Positions 9,568-19,649 of a stretch of 64,000 nt of DNA are shown here, one piece after another. Below the pieces are notes generated by a model, which was not told the origin of the DNA, ran no database searches, and was given only the letters and a program-made list of their open reading frames with translations. The stretch covers positions 7,577 to 71,576 of the forward strand of contig JAFLTI010000006.1 in assembly GCA_022510485.1 (NCBI GenBank), given 5' to 3'. The position numbers were made by a program, and so were the translations under genes. The stretch is from Lentimicrobiaceae bacterium (GTDB lineage: Bacteria; Bacteroidota; Bacteroidia; Bacteroidales; P3). Positions within the stretch are counted from its first letter, which is position 1. The number at the start of each line of letters is the position of its first letter.

Positions 9568-11393
9568 ATTTCTGACTTTGCGGTGTTTTGCATCTGGCAG
9601 AGCTTGTGATACAGCCCTTGTTGCGCGTAAAGCTGTTCGTGCGTGCCGCGTTCTACGATAGACCCTTCTTCAATTACGATAATTTCATCGGCATGGCGTA
9701 TGCTCGACAGGCGGTGAGCCACCGAAATAATGGTCTGGCTGTTCTTTTTGCCTTCCTTACGGATAGCTTCCATAATGCGGTTTTCGGCTTCGGTGTCGAG
9801 CGCGGAGGTGGCTTCGTCAAACAACAGTATGGGTGCTTTTTTTAGCAGGGCGCGCGCAATGCTGATTCGTTGCCGCTGTCCGCCCGAAAGTTTGGTGCCG
9901 CTGTCGCCTATAAGGCTGTTGTAGCCGTTTTCGCACTGCATAATAAAATTGTGGGCGTCTGCCATTTTTGCGGCATGTTCCACTTCTTGGCTTGTGGCTT
10001 GCGGGTTGCCCACAAGAATATTGTTGTAGAGCGTATCGTTAAACAGCACCGTGTCTTGCGAAACAAGAGAAGAGAGGCTGCGCAACTGGTCTATCCGGCA
10101 ATCGGCAATGTTGTGTCCGTCTATGGTGATTCTGCCCGAAACAGGGTCGTAAAAACGCGGAATAAGATTGATGATAGTGGATTTTCCTCCCCCCGAAGGA
10201 CCCACCAAAGCCACGAACTTGCCTTTTTCTATACGCAGATTGATATTCTTAAGGGTCTGTTTCTCCCCATAGGTAAAACCTACGTTTTCTAAAACGATTT
10301 CGTGTTCGAGGCAATGCAGGTTTTCGGCGTTTTCTTTCTGCACGATTACTTCGTCGGCATCGAACACTTCTTTGATGCGCGCCAAGGAGCCTTTTCCCGA
10401 CTGCCATGTAAAATATGCCGTAGTGATGTTTTTAGACGAAGGCAGAATCTGAATCATAGCCAATAGATAGGTAATGAACGCTTCCGGTTTGAGGCTGTGT
10501 TCAGATAAGATTAAATAGCCACCGGTAATGAGAATGGTTACAATGGCTATGGTGCCCAGCACCTCGCTTACGGGAGAACTGAGGTTTATGCGGTGCAGCA
10601 CGCGGTTGTTGAGCTTGTAAAATTTGTTGTTGTCTTCTTTGAATTTACCGAGGGCGTAGGCTGTGGTGTTGTAACTGCGGATGGTCTTGATTCCGTCGAG
10701 GCTCTCGGCAACTTGGGCGGCGATAGTTCCCTTGAGGTTCTGCAAACGGCGCGACTTACGTTTCAACGAGCGCGAAATAAGGCTGGTAATCGCACCGATA
10801 ACCGGCAGTATCACCAATACGAACAGGCTCAAGGGAACACTGATAAAAAACAGGGTCGCTACCAAGCAAATGAAAGTAACTATATCCACCAGCACTTCCT
10901 GTATTTGGTTCAACATCTGGTTGTCGACCTCTTGTGTGTTGTCGGTAATGCGCGAAATCAAATCGCCCTTTTGCTGCTTGGCGTAATAGGATAGCGGCAG
11001 GGTCATGAATTTGTAAAAAAGATCGTTGCGCATCTGCGCCACCATACGGTTGCGGATAGGCGAAAACATATACAAGCCCAAGTAAGCGCAAAGGTTCTTG
11101 AGAAAATAGGCAAGGGTAAGGCAGCCGGCAATCATCATCAAGGTGGCGGCTTTGCCAAAGCGGAGAATGGAAAGGTTTACCCAGTTTTCCAAAACCTCTA
11201 TGCCGGCGTTGGCAATACCTCCGGTGGCTTGTACTCCGGTGGCGTTGCCTGTGTCGAAAAGCACATAGAGCAAGGGGGCTACGGCAACGATAAGCACCAC
11301 CGTAAAGATTGCCGAAAGTGTTCTCAAAAAAACATTGAACAGCAACCGCCCGGTATAGGGTTTAAGATATTTGAGCAACAGTCCGCTTTTCAT
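9564..11393 (-). CDS. ABC transporter, fused permease/ATPase (MsbA-like)
   Basis: TM domain plus Walker A GPSGGGKST, signature LSGGQRQRISIARALL, Walker B ILLFDEATSALD. Confidence 0.93.
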   Translation of the reverse strand: MKSGLLLKYLKPYTGRLLFNVFLRTLSAIFTVVLIVAVAPLLYVLFDTGNATGVQATGGIANAGIEVLENWVNLSILRFGKAATLMMIAGCLTLAYFLKNLCAYLGLYMFSPIRNRMVAQMRNDLFYKFMTLPLSYYAKQQKGDLISRITDNTQEVDNQMLNQIQEVLVDIVTFICLVATLFFISVPLSLFVLVILPVIGAITSLISRSLKRKSRRLQNLKGTIAAQVAESLDGIKTIRSYNTTAYALGKFKEDNNKFYKLNNRVLHRINLSSPVSEVLGTIAIVTILITGGYLILSEHSLKPEAFITYLLAMIQILPSSKNITTAYFTWQSGKGSLARIKEVFDADEVIVQKENAENLHCLEHEIVLENVGFTYGEKQTLKNINLRIEKGKFVALVGPSGGGKSTIINLIPRFYDPVSGRITIDGHNIADCRIDQLRSLSSLVSQDTVLFNDTLYNNILVGNPQATSQEVEHAAKMADAHNFIMQCENGYNSLIGDSGTKLSGGQRQRISIARALLKKAPILLFDEATSALDTEAENRIMEAIRKEGKKNSQTIISVAHRLSSIRHADEIIVIEEGSIVERGTHEQLYAQQGLYHKLCQMQNTAKSEI

Positions 11394-12820
11394 GCGCCGG
11401 AGCTTTGTGAAAGAACCTCAATGCCGCATTGCGCCAAACATTCGCGTATTCGTTGAGGCTCGATACCGTAGATGCCTGTATAGGTCTGAGGTTCTAATTT
11501 CAAGAGGCGGGCTTTGGTATCGGCATCCACCTCCAAAGCCTGCACAAAGTCATGCAGGCTCTTTTTGTCTATCTTGTTTCCGGTGCGGGTAAGCGCTTTG
11601 AGGGCTTCGTAAGGTTTGGCAAATCCCACCGAGCGCAAGATAGTCTGTATGGCTTCCGCCAAAACGGCGATATTGTCGTTTAAGTCGTCTTCGATGCGCT
11701 GAGCGTTCAAAAGCAGCTTTCCTATACCTTTTTCGAGCGATTTGTAGGCAATAAGGCTGTGCGCCAAAGGCACGCCTATGTTGCGGCAGACGGTAGAGTC
11801 GGTAAGGTCGCGTTGCAGCCGGGAAACAGGCAGTTTAGACGCCAGATGTTCAAAAATTGCGTTTGCCATACCGAGATTGCCTTCCGCGTTTTCAAAGTCG
11901 ATGGGATTTACCTTGTGCGGCATTGCCGACGAACCCACTTCTCCTGCCTTGATTTGCTGCTTAAAGTAGTCCATCGAGATATAGGTCCACACATCGCGGC
12001 AAAAGTCTATCAGTATAGTGTTGATGCGCCGTATGGCGTCGAAAATGGCGGCGGCATTGTCGTAATGCTCTATCTGCGTGGTGGTCTGATAACGGGTAAG
12101 ACCCAAGGTGCGGTTTACAAAACGGTTGGCGAAATCTACCCAGTCCATATCGGGAAAAGCCACGTAATGTGCGTTGAGGTTGCCTGTGGCACCGCCGAAT
12201 TTGGCTCCGTGAGGCGTTTGTTGCAGCAGTTGCAGTTGGTTGTGGAGGCGTTCCACAAACACCAGCATTTCTTTACCCAATACGGTGGGGGAAGCCGGCT
12301 GTCCGTGCGTGCGTGCCAACATTCCCACCTGCGCCCAGTCGGCGGCTTTCTGCCCGATTTGTGCCATAATGCCCTTAATGGCTGGAATCATCACGTTTTC
12401 CAAAGCCTCCTTGAGCATAAGCGGCTGGGCGGTATTGTTTATATCCTGCGAGGTAAGCCCAAAATGCACAAATTCTTCAAAAGCCTGCAATCCCCATTGC
12501 TCAAAGCGCGATTTGATAAAGTATTCCACCGCCTTTACATCGTGGTTGGTGGTTTTTTCGGTTTGCTTTATCTGCAAGGCATCTTGGTCAGAAAATGCAA
12601 GGTAAAGCCCGCGCAAATCTTCAAACTTTTCTTTTGGAAAACCTTTCAGGGCAGGGATTCCCGATTGGCAGAGCGCAATAAAATACTCCACTTCCACGCG
12701 CACCCGGTACCGCATCAGCGCATATTCCGAAAAATAGGCTTGCATGGGGGCTGTCTTGTCGGCATAACGTCCGTCAACAGGCGAAGTGGCGTGCAGGGCA
12801 AAAAAAGCAGGATTGTCCAT
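11390..12820 (-). CDS. purB: adenylosuccinate lyase
   Basis: Fumarase/ASL signature GSSAMPHKVNPIDFENAEGN; ATSPVDGRYADKT N-terminus. Confidence 0.97.
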   Translation of the reverse strand: MDNPAFFALHATSPVDGRYADKTAPMQAYFSEYALMRYRVRVEVEYFIALCQSGIPALKGFPKEKFEDLRGLYLAFSDQDALQIKQTEKTTNHDVKAVEYFIKSRFEQWGLQAFEEFVHFGLTSQDINNTAQPLMLKEALENVMIPAIKGIMAQIGQKAADWAQVGMLARTHGQPASPTVLGKEMLVFVERLHNQLQLLQQTPHGAKFGGATGNLNAHYVAFPDMDWVDFANRFVNRTLGLTRYQTTTQIEHYDNAAAIFDAIRRINTILIDFCRDVWTYISMDYFKQQIKAGEVGSSAMPHKVNPIDFENAEGNLGMANAIFEHLASKLPVSRLQRDLTDSTVCRNIGVPLAHSLIAYKSLEKGIGKLLLNAQRIEDDLNDNIAVLAEAIQTILRSVGFAKPYEALKALTRTGNKIDKKSLHDFVQALEVDADTKARLLKLEPQTYTGIYGIEPQRIRECLAQCGIEVLSQSSGA

Positions 12821-14382
12821 TATTTTTTAATGTTGTCGAGGTTATAGTAAAGCCCGCAGTTTTCTTTTCTTTCCATCGACATTTTAATAATCAGATAGCC
12901 GATGTTGATAAGGTTGCGCAGTTCGGCAAGCTTTACCGAGTGAACCGATTTGTTATACAGTTCTTCGGTTTCCTTATAGATGATGCCGAGTCTGTCCCAA
13001 GCGCGCTTGAGGCGCAGGTTGGAACGCACTATGCCCACGTAGCTCGACATGATAGACTGCACTTCCTTGAGGCTTTGGGTTATAAGAATCATTTCTTCGT
13101 TGAGTACCATACCTTCGTCGTTCCAGTCGGGAACTTCCTCGCAGAACGAGATGCCCGAAATGCGGGCGGCGGCATGTTGCGCGGCGCGGTGGGAGAATAC
13201 AAGGGCTTCTAACAACGAATTGGATGCCAAACGGTTGGCTCCGTGCAGCCCCGTGCAGGAACATTCGCCCGAAGCATAGAGGTTCTTGATGCTCGTGCAG
13301 CCGTTGTGGTCTACCACGATACCGCCGCAGCTGTAATGCGCTACGGGAACTACCGGCAGCATATCTTTGGTAATATCTATGCCGATAGAAAGGCACTTGG
13401 CGTAAATGGTGGGAAAATGGTGAAATATCTCGGTTTTTGAGATGGGCCGGCAATCGAGAAAAACGTGGTCATCGCCGGTAATCTTCATTTCGCTGTCGAT
13501 AGCGCGTGCCACCACGTCGCGCGGCGCCAGTTCCAGACGTGAATCGTAGCGTTCCATAAAGTAGTCGCCGCGTATGGAACACAGTTTAGCACCGGCGCCG
13601 CGCACGGCTTCCGAAATCAAAAAGCAGGGTTTTTCAGAAGGATTGTAAAGCCCGGTGGGGTGAAACTGGATAAATTCCATATTCTTTACCTTGCCCTTGG
13701 CGCGATAAACCATAGCCACGCCGTCGCCGGTGGCAACCACAGGATTGGTGGTGGTGTTGTAGACGTTGCCGTTACCGCCGGTGGCAAGCATGGTGGTCTT
13801 TGCCAGTATGGTGTCTATCTTGTTGGTCTTGGGGTTGAGCACGTATGCCCCGAAACATTCGGTGTCGGGTGTACGGCGGGTTACTTCCACACCTAAATGG
13901 TGCTGGGTAATGATGTCTATGGCAAAATAGCCTTCCAAGAGTTCTATGGCGGGATGTTCCTTTACCGCCTTGAGCAAGGCTCGTTCTATTTCGGCACCGG
14001 TCTGATCCTTATGGTGCAGGATTCGGTGGGCGGAGTGTCCGCCCTCGCGCCCCAAATCAAACTCTCCGCTCTGCTTGCGGTCAAATTCCGCTCCCCATTC
14101 AATCAGTTCGTCAATACGGTCGTTCGACTCCCCGATGGTGAGCCGTACCACTTCTTCATCGCAAAGCCCGTCGCCGGCAATCAAGGTATCTTTGATATGC
14201 TCTTCGTGCGAGTCGAGGGCGTCCATTACGGTGGCGATACCGCCTTGGGCGTAATTGGTAGAAGTTTCGTCGGCTTTTGCCTTGGTAATAATGCAGACGC
14301 TGCCTTTGGAGGCAACCTTGAGCGCATAGCTCAATCCGGCTATGCCCGTTCCGATAATCAGAAAATCAACGTGTTTTTTCAT
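12820..14382 (-). CDS. nadB: L-aspartate oxidase
   Basis: FAD-binding GTGIAGLSYALK, GREGGHSAHRILHHKDQTG, HYSCGGIVVDHNG..NLYASGECSCTGLHGANRLASNSLLE. Confidence 0.96.
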   Translation of the reverse strand: MKKHVDFLIIGTGIAGLSYALKVASKGSVCIITKAKADETSTNYAQGGIATVMDALDSHEEHIKDTLIAGDGLCDEEVVRLTIGESNDRIDELIEWGAEFDRKQSGEFDLGREGGHSAHRILHHKDQTGAEIERALLKAVKEHPAIELLEGYFAIDIITQHHLGVEVTRRTPDTECFGAYVLNPKTNKIDTILAKTTMLATGGNGNVYNTTTNPVVATGDGVAMVYRAKGKVKNMEFIQFHPTGLYNPSEKPCFLISEAVRGAGAKLCSIRGDYFMERYDSRLELAPRDVVARAIDSEMKITGDDHVFLDCRPISKTEIFHHFPTIYAKCLSIGIDITKDMLPVVPVAHYSCGGIVVDHNGCTSIKNLYASGECSCTGLHGANRLASNSLLEALVFSHRAAQHAAARISGISFCEEVPDWNDEGMVLNEEMILITQSLKEVQSIMSSYVGIVRSNLRLKRAWDRLGIIYKETEELYNKSVHSVKLAELRNLINIGYLIIKMSMERKENCGLYYNLDNIKK

Positions 14383-14502
14383 CTTCGAAATCTTATGCCA
14401 AGAATAAGTCCGGCATAAGACGCGAAGTTACGCAAATTCTCGTTTTTACACACCCTTTACCTGTGGTGTTAACTTGTACTTTTATTTTTGAAAAAAAAAG
14501 CC

Positions 14503-14511
14503 TACCTTTGC
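14503..14511 (+). promoter_or_regulatory. candidate Bacteroidetes -7 element of tRNA-Lys (TACCTTTGC)
   Basis: Match to TAnnTTTG(C), about 70 bp upstream of the tRNA; -33 element weak. Confidence 0.6.
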
Positions 14512-14583
14512 AGCCCTTTCCGCCCGAACCCGGACCTAGAGCCGGTAAAGCGGAAAGCACTCACAGAACAAACATATTCCGGA

Positions 14584-14656
14584 GGTCACGTAGCTCAGCC
14601 GGTAGAGCACATCCCTTTTAAGGATGGGGCCCTGGGTTCGAATCCCAGCGTGACCA
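14584..14656 (+). tRNA. tRNA-Lys (anticodon TTT)
   Basis: Cloverleaf: GGTCACG/CGTGACC acceptor, anticodon arm CATCC-CTTTTAA-GGATG, T-arm CTGGGTTCGAATCCCAG; CCA not encoded. Confidence 0.96.
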
Positions 14657-14657
14657 C

Positions 14658-14690
14658 AAACAAGCGGGTAAAAACAACCCGCTTTTGTTT
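14658..14690 (+). terminator. Rho-independent terminator after tRNA-Lys
   Basis: AAACAAGCGGGTaaaaacaACCCGCTTTTGTTT. Confidence 0.8.
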
Positions 14691-14737
14691 TATAATCAGC
14701 TGCTTAGGGGTGTTTCTTCCCCTGCTTTAAGCGCAAT

Positions 14738-17173
14738 CTATTCCAATTCGATAAGGGTGATGCCGGTGCCGCCGAATTCTTCGCTTTGGTCGGCAAATGA
14801 TGCTACGTGCGGATTTTTGGCTGCTGTAGCGCGGGTTAACTGCCGCAGCACGCCATTACCCTTTCCATGCAAAATTTCTATATGCTTATGCCCGTAGAGC
14901 AAGGCTTCATCCAAGAGTTTGGCAATAACAGCCTGCGCTTCGTCAGCCCTTAGACCCCGAATATCGGCATAGGGCTTAAAGTTTGCTCCGCCATTGTTGA
15001 TGCCCTTTACACTCACTTGCGATTTGGGCAGGTTCTTGACATACTGTTCCGTCTCCGCCTTGCTTAGCGGCACCAAGCGGGCAAGCGGCACCTGCATATG
15101 CAGGAAATCAAAGTTCACACGCGCCGTAGCCCCCTTTATCTTTTCTATCTGAGCCACGCTCCCTGTGCCGTCTATGCGCACGAAAGCCCCCTCTTGGAGC
15201 GGGAGTTGCTCTTGATTGGTGGCGGCGTTTCGTCTGGGCGTTGCCTTGGCGGTCTTTGCTTTCTTTTCTTCAAGAGGCTTTTCCTCTACTGGTTTTTCTA
15301 CCTTTTCGCGCAGTTCCCGCCTCAGTTTTGCCGTAGCCTCTTTCTCTGCCTGCGCCTCGCGGATTTCTCTAATTACACGCTCTATTTCCGCATTAGCGTT
15401 CTTTACCACGTTTTTTGCCTCCTCTTGGGCGCGGCGCATCAGATCTTTCTTGTTTTTCTCCAAATCCGAAAGCAATGCCGTGTATTTGGTTACGGTTTCC
15501 GAAAGCAGGTTATCGGCAAGGTCTATCTGCTGTTTTTTGCGAGATAATTCATGCTTCTGCACCTCAATTTGCTGCAACTCCTGTTCAAAGTGCATTTGTT
15601 GCCGCCCCACTTTTTTAGATGCCGAAGCCAACAGACTTTCGGGTAAACCAATCTTTCGGGCTATTTCAAAAGCGAAGGAACTGCCCGGCAGACCTTTCTG
15701 AAAAACGTAGAGCGGACGCAGCGCCTCCTGATCAAAAAGCATGGCGCCGTTTACAATGCCCGTATGCCGTTTGGCAAGGAGTTTCAAGTTGGTATAATGC
15801 GTGGTAACGATGCCGTATGCCCCTTTACGAAGCAAGGTTTCAATCAAGGCTTCGGCAATGGCGCCGCCCACATTGGGTTCGGTTCCGCCGCCCAATTCAT
15901 CGCAGAGAAATAAAGTCTTGGCATTGGCGTGTTCTACCCAAAACTTCATGTTGGTAAGGTGGGAACTATACGTAGACAGGTCATTTTCTATAGATTGTTC
16001 GTCGCCTATATCCACAAAGATGTTTCGGAAAAAGCCGGCTTGCGAATCTTCGTTTACCGGTATCAACAGCCCGCATTGCAGCATATATTGCAGCAACCCC
16101 ACCGTTTTGAGGCATACCGATTTTCCACCTGCGTTAGGGCCTGAAATAATCACGATGCGCTCGTCTTTATCCAAACGTATGTCCAATGGCACCAACTTGT
16201 CTTCTACACCTTGTTTTTTGAGCGAAAGATAGAGCAGCGGGTGTTTTGCCTTAATCCATTTGAGGCAGGGTTGGTTCACCACCACCGGCAGATTGGCTTG
16301 CAGCAGTTGTGCCAATTGCGCCTTGGCACGCAAAAAATCTACGGAAGTAAGAAAACGGTAGGAACGCAGCAGGTTTTCGGTTTTGGGTCGCAGAAAATCG
16401 CTGAAATTTTTAAGTATCGCTATAATTTCGAGCCGTTCTTCGTTCTTGAGTTCAACAATTTCGTTGTTGAGGTTAAAGATTTCTTCAGGTTCCATAAAAA
16501 CCGTTTGCCCGGTAGAAGAAACATCGTGGATAAAACCGCGCAAACTCTTTTTGTACGCCGCGCCTATGGGTATTACAAGACGCTCGTTGCGCACCGTAAC
16601 TTCGGCGTTTTCTTCTACCCAGCCCTGTTGTTTGGCGGTGCTCATGTAACGCCCGATATAGCTTTGGGTCTGCGAAGATTTATGGCGTATAAGGTTACGG
16701 ATCCGCAGCAGGTTTTCCGAAGCGTTATCGCGTATCTCGCCTGTTTGGGTCAGAATACGGTTCGTTTCGGGCAGTATGCTTTCGTCTATTTCGAGAAAAG
16801 CCGAAAATTCTAATAGATGCGGATAGGTTTCTGCATCTAATTGCCCAAAATACGCCTTGATTTGGCAGAGCGTGTTGTAAGAAGCCCTGAACTGCTGCAA
16901 TCCGGGTAGGGTGATATAGGCTCCCTGCACCCGCAGCCGCGCCAGCTCCTCGCCCATAGGATAGTAATCCTGCGCCGGGAAAGGCTTTTCCAAATCCAGC
17001 ACCCTCTTAAACTCGGCGGTCTGACGCAAAAATAGCATCAGTTTGTCAAAGTCGTCTATCGGGTACATTCTGCCAGCCAATTCAGCCGCTCCTCTTGTAA
17101 TGCAAAACTCCTGCAAGAGTTCAGCAACCGAACCGAAACCTATCTTTTGGGCAAAATTCTTGGGGCAGAGCAT
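14738..17173 (-). CDS. mutS2: MutS2 family protein with C-terminal Smr domain
   Basis: MutS ATPase ISGPNAGGKSVCLKTVGLLQYM, DELGGGTEPNVGGAIAEA; Smr ADIRGLRADEA..HIEILHGKGNGVLR. Confidence 0.95.
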   Translation of the reverse strand: MLCPKNFAQKIGFGSVAELLQEFCITRGAAELAGRMYPIDDFDKLMLFLRQTAEFKRVLDLEKPFPAQDYYPMGEELARLRVQGAYITLPGLQQFRASYNTLCQIKAYFGQLDAETYPHLLEFSAFLEIDESILPETNRILTQTGEIRDNASENLLRIRNLIRHKSSQTQSYIGRYMSTAKQQGWVEENAEVTVRNERLVIPIGAAYKKSLRGFIHDVSSTGQTVFMEPEEIFNLNNEIVELKNEERLEIIAILKNFSDFLRPKTENLLRSYRFLTSVDFLRAKAQLAQLLQANLPVVVNQPCLKWIKAKHPLLYLSLKKQGVEDKLVPLDIRLDKDERIVIISGPNAGGKSVCLKTVGLLQYMLQCGLLIPVNEDSQAGFFRNIFVDIGDEQSIENDLSTYSSHLTNMKFWVEHANAKTLFLCDELGGGTEPNVGGAIAEALIETLLRKGAYGIVTTHYTNLKLLAKRHTGIVNGAMLFDQEALRPLYVFQKGLPGSSFAFEIARKIGLPESLLASASKKVGRQQMHFEQELQQIEVQKHELSRKKQQIDLADNLLSETVTKYTALLSDLEKNKKDLMRRAQEEAKNVVKNANAEIERVIREIREAQAEKEATAKLRRELREKVEKPVEEKPLEEKKAKTAKATPRRNAATNQEQLPLQEGAFVRIDGTGSVAQIEKIKGATARVNFDFLHMQVPLARLVPLSKAETEQYVKNLPKSQVSVKGINNGGANFKPYADIRGLRADEAQAVIAKLLDEALLYGHKHIEILHGKGNGVLRQLTRATAAKNPHVASFADQSEEFGGTGITLIELE

Positions 17174-17283
17174 AAAAGGCTATTAACATTCAACAGCGCA
17201 AAAGTATTAAAATTCGATGTGGCAGAAAAGATACTTATCCTTACCTTTGCCATCCAATGCAGTATTATAATACGTTTTATACT

Positions 17284-18018
17284 ATGAATCCCACTGCCAA
17301 CTACGAGTTTACGATTATCGTTCCAGTCTATAACGAACAAGACTGCCTTCCCCTGTGCGGAAAAAAACTGGCGGAATACCTGTCCTCTGCCCTTTGCAAG
17401 TCGTGCGTGCTGTTCGTAAACGACGGTTCTACCGACAACAGTTTGGCTATCATTAAAGAACTTTGCGCCCAAAACCCGGACTTTTTCTATCTGTCCTATC
17501 CCAAAAACGCTAAAAAGAGTGCGGCTCTCAAAGCCGGATTCGACTATACACACTCCGAGTATTTGGGTTATATAGATGCCGACTTGCAGACCCTGCCCCA
17601 AGACTTCAACACGCTTTTGGCAGAACGCAGGAACTACACATTGGTAGCCGGCATCCGCATGAACCGTCAGGATACGTGGTCAAAGAAAATACAATCGAAA
17701 ATAGGCAATGCCTTTAGGCGCGCCATTACTCACGACGGAGCAATAGACACCGGTTGCCCGCTCAAGATAATCCGTACCGAAAACGCAAGGAAGATGCCGT
17801 TTTTTACCGGTATGCACCGCTTTATCCAAGCCTTGATCTTGCTTCAGGACGGCGGCACGGCAACCCAGATTCGCGTGCCTTCTTACGCCCGTATCGCCGG
17901 GGTTTCCAAATACAGTATGTGGAACCGTTTGGTGGGTCCGTTCTTAGACTGTATGGCGCTGCACTGGATGCGCCGCAACTATATCAACTACAAGGTAAAC
18001 GACACCAATCTGAACTAA
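17284..18018 (+). CDS. family 2 glycosyltransferase (ArnC/GtrB/DPM1-like)
   Basis: TIIVPVYNEQDCLP, FVNDGSTDNS, GYIDADLQ motifs; ORF opens at 17257, preferred ATG 17284. Confidence 0.88.
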   Translation: MNPTANYEFTIIVPVYNEQDCLPLCGKKLAEYLSSALCKSCVLFVNDGSTDNSLAIIKELCAQNPDFFYLSYPKNAKKSAALKAGFDYTHSEYLGYIDADLQTLPQDFNTLLAERRNYTLVAGIRMNRQDTWSKKIQSKIGNAFRRAITHDGAIDTGCPLKIIRTENARKMPFFTGMHRFIQALILLQDGGTATQIRVPSYARIAGVSKYSMWNRLVGPFLDCMALHWMRRNYINYKVNDTNLN

Positions 18019-18035
18019 TCAAGCACCGTTTGGAA

Positions 18036-19649
18036 ATGAAAAAGCTCGAAAAATATCTGCCCCTACTTGTATTGATAGCCTTTCTGCCTATCCTGATTCT
18101 ACGCGATTTTTCCATTTCCAACGAACTGCGCTACCTCAGCATTGCCGACGAAGCCTTGCGCAACGGCAACATCTTTACCTTTACCAACAACGGCTTGCCC
18201 TATGCCGACAAACCGCCTTTGTACCTTTGGATAGTGATGCTCGGAAAACTGATTTTCGGCACGCATTATATGTGGTTTATCGGGCTTTTTTCGCTGGTTC
18301 CTGCCCTAATCATCATGCGTATTATGCGCAACTGGATAGTGGCAGACTGCACCCTGCCCGAAAAAGAATGGCGGCTCACTTCCCAACTTATGCTCATTAC
18401 TTGCGGAATGTTCTTGGGCTTGAACATCTTTGTGCGTATGGACACGCTTATGTGCCTTTTTATCCTGCTTGCCCTGCGTACCTTTTACCGAATGTACCAA
18501 GGGCGCGGAAACTTTAACCGCCAAAGCCTTTTATTCGGTTTGTGGGTGTTTTTAGCCGTCTTTACCAAAGGTCCGGTGGGAATCCTTATGCCCTTGCTCT
18601 GTCCCTTGGTTTTTCTGCTTTTCAAACGCGAGGGGCGCACTTTCTTTCATTATTGGAATCTCAGGGTTTGGGCAGTTCTGCTGATTCTCTGCGGGCTTTG
18701 GTTCCTGATGGTCTATATAGAAGGCGGCACCGATTATCTGAACAACCTGCTTTTTCATCAGACCCGCGACCGCGCCATAAACGCTTTTCATCATAAAAAA
18801 CCGTTCTACTACTATTTGATACAGATTTGGCACTGCCTTGCGCCCTACAGCCTGTTGTTGGTGGGGGTTTGGCTGGCAGCTATGATCAAACACCGCTTTA
18901 CTTCCGATACCGAACATTTTTGGAGCATAACCGTTTTGACCACTTTTGTGATGCTTTCGGCAGTAAGCGGCAAACTGGCGGTTTATCTGGCTCCGATTAT
19001 TCCCTTTTTGGTGTTTCTTGTTGTTTCGCTCTTGCGAAAATTTCAGCGTAACCCTTGGATTCAAGCCTCACTTGCACTGCCCGCCGTATTTTATGTGGCA
19101 GCCTTGCCTGCCTTGTTTTATTTGGCTAATTATACTGAACTGTCGTATGCAGGGCAGTTGTTTTTCTACATTGCCGCCGCAATTCTTTCGGTAGGAGGAA
19201 TATGGGCTTTGTGTGTGCTTTATAAGAAAACCAACCATAAACAGCAGGGAGTGCGCAAGGCGGTAAATGTATTGGGCTTTTCTCTCTTGGCTGCCGTTTT
19301 TGCCGGCGGTTGGTCCATACCGGCGGTAAATCCTTATATAGGCTACCGCGATGTGTGCCAAAAGGCGGTTGAAATAAGCATTTTGAAAGACCTCGACCAA
19401 TACCATTCGCTCTATCTGCGCCGCGCCGAAAATATGGATACGTTTTTGGGAGAGGATATTATTCAGATTTCGACCGACGACAAAACGGAAACTCCGGAAA
19501 TAATAAGCGAGCGGGTACAAAAACTTTCGGGTACGGTACTTATCGTGTTGCAGAAAAAATTTGAACGCAGAGCCAGCAACGAACTCAAACAATACCTGCA
19601 ACAGAAAGAACGCTACACCGTAGGTCCTTATACGGTAGTTGTTCTATAA
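18036..19649 (+). CDS. ArnT/PMT-like GT83 membrane glycosyltransferase
   Basis: Multi-TM; NELRYLSIADEALRNGNIFTFTNNGLPYADKPPLYLWIVMLG is ArnT-like; ATG at 18036 within a longer ORF. Confidence 0.85.
   Translation: MKKLEKYLPLLVLIAFLPILILRDFSISNELRYLSIADEALRNGNIFTFTNNGLPYADKPPLYLWIVMLGKLIFGTHYMWFIGLFSLVPALIIMRIMRNWIVADCTLPEKEWRLTSQLMLITCGMFLGLNIFVRMDTLMCLFILLALRTFYRMYQGRGNFNRQSLLFGLWVFLAVFTKGPVGILMPLLCPLVFLLFKREGRTFFHYWNLRVWAVLLILCGLWFLMVYIEGGTDYLNNLLFHQTRDRAINAFHHKKPFYYYLIQIWHCLAPYSLLLVGVWLAAMIKHRFTSDTEHFWSITVLTTFVMLSAVSGKLAVYLAPIIPFLVFLVVSLLRKFQRNPWIQASLALPAVFYVAALPALFYLANYTELSYAGQLFFYIAAAILSVGGIWALCVLYKKTNHKQQGVRKAVNVLGFSLLAAVFAGGWSIPAVNPYIGYRDVCQKAVEISILKDLDQYHSLYLRRAENMDTFLGEDIIQISTDDKTETPEIISERVQKLSGTVLIVLQKKFERRASNELKQYLQQKERYTVGPYTVVVL

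Noticed and set aside
11759-12847. 362-aa plus-strand ORF opposite purB
   Set aside because: Antisense to a well-supported purB; no recognisable motifs; codon-bias shadow.
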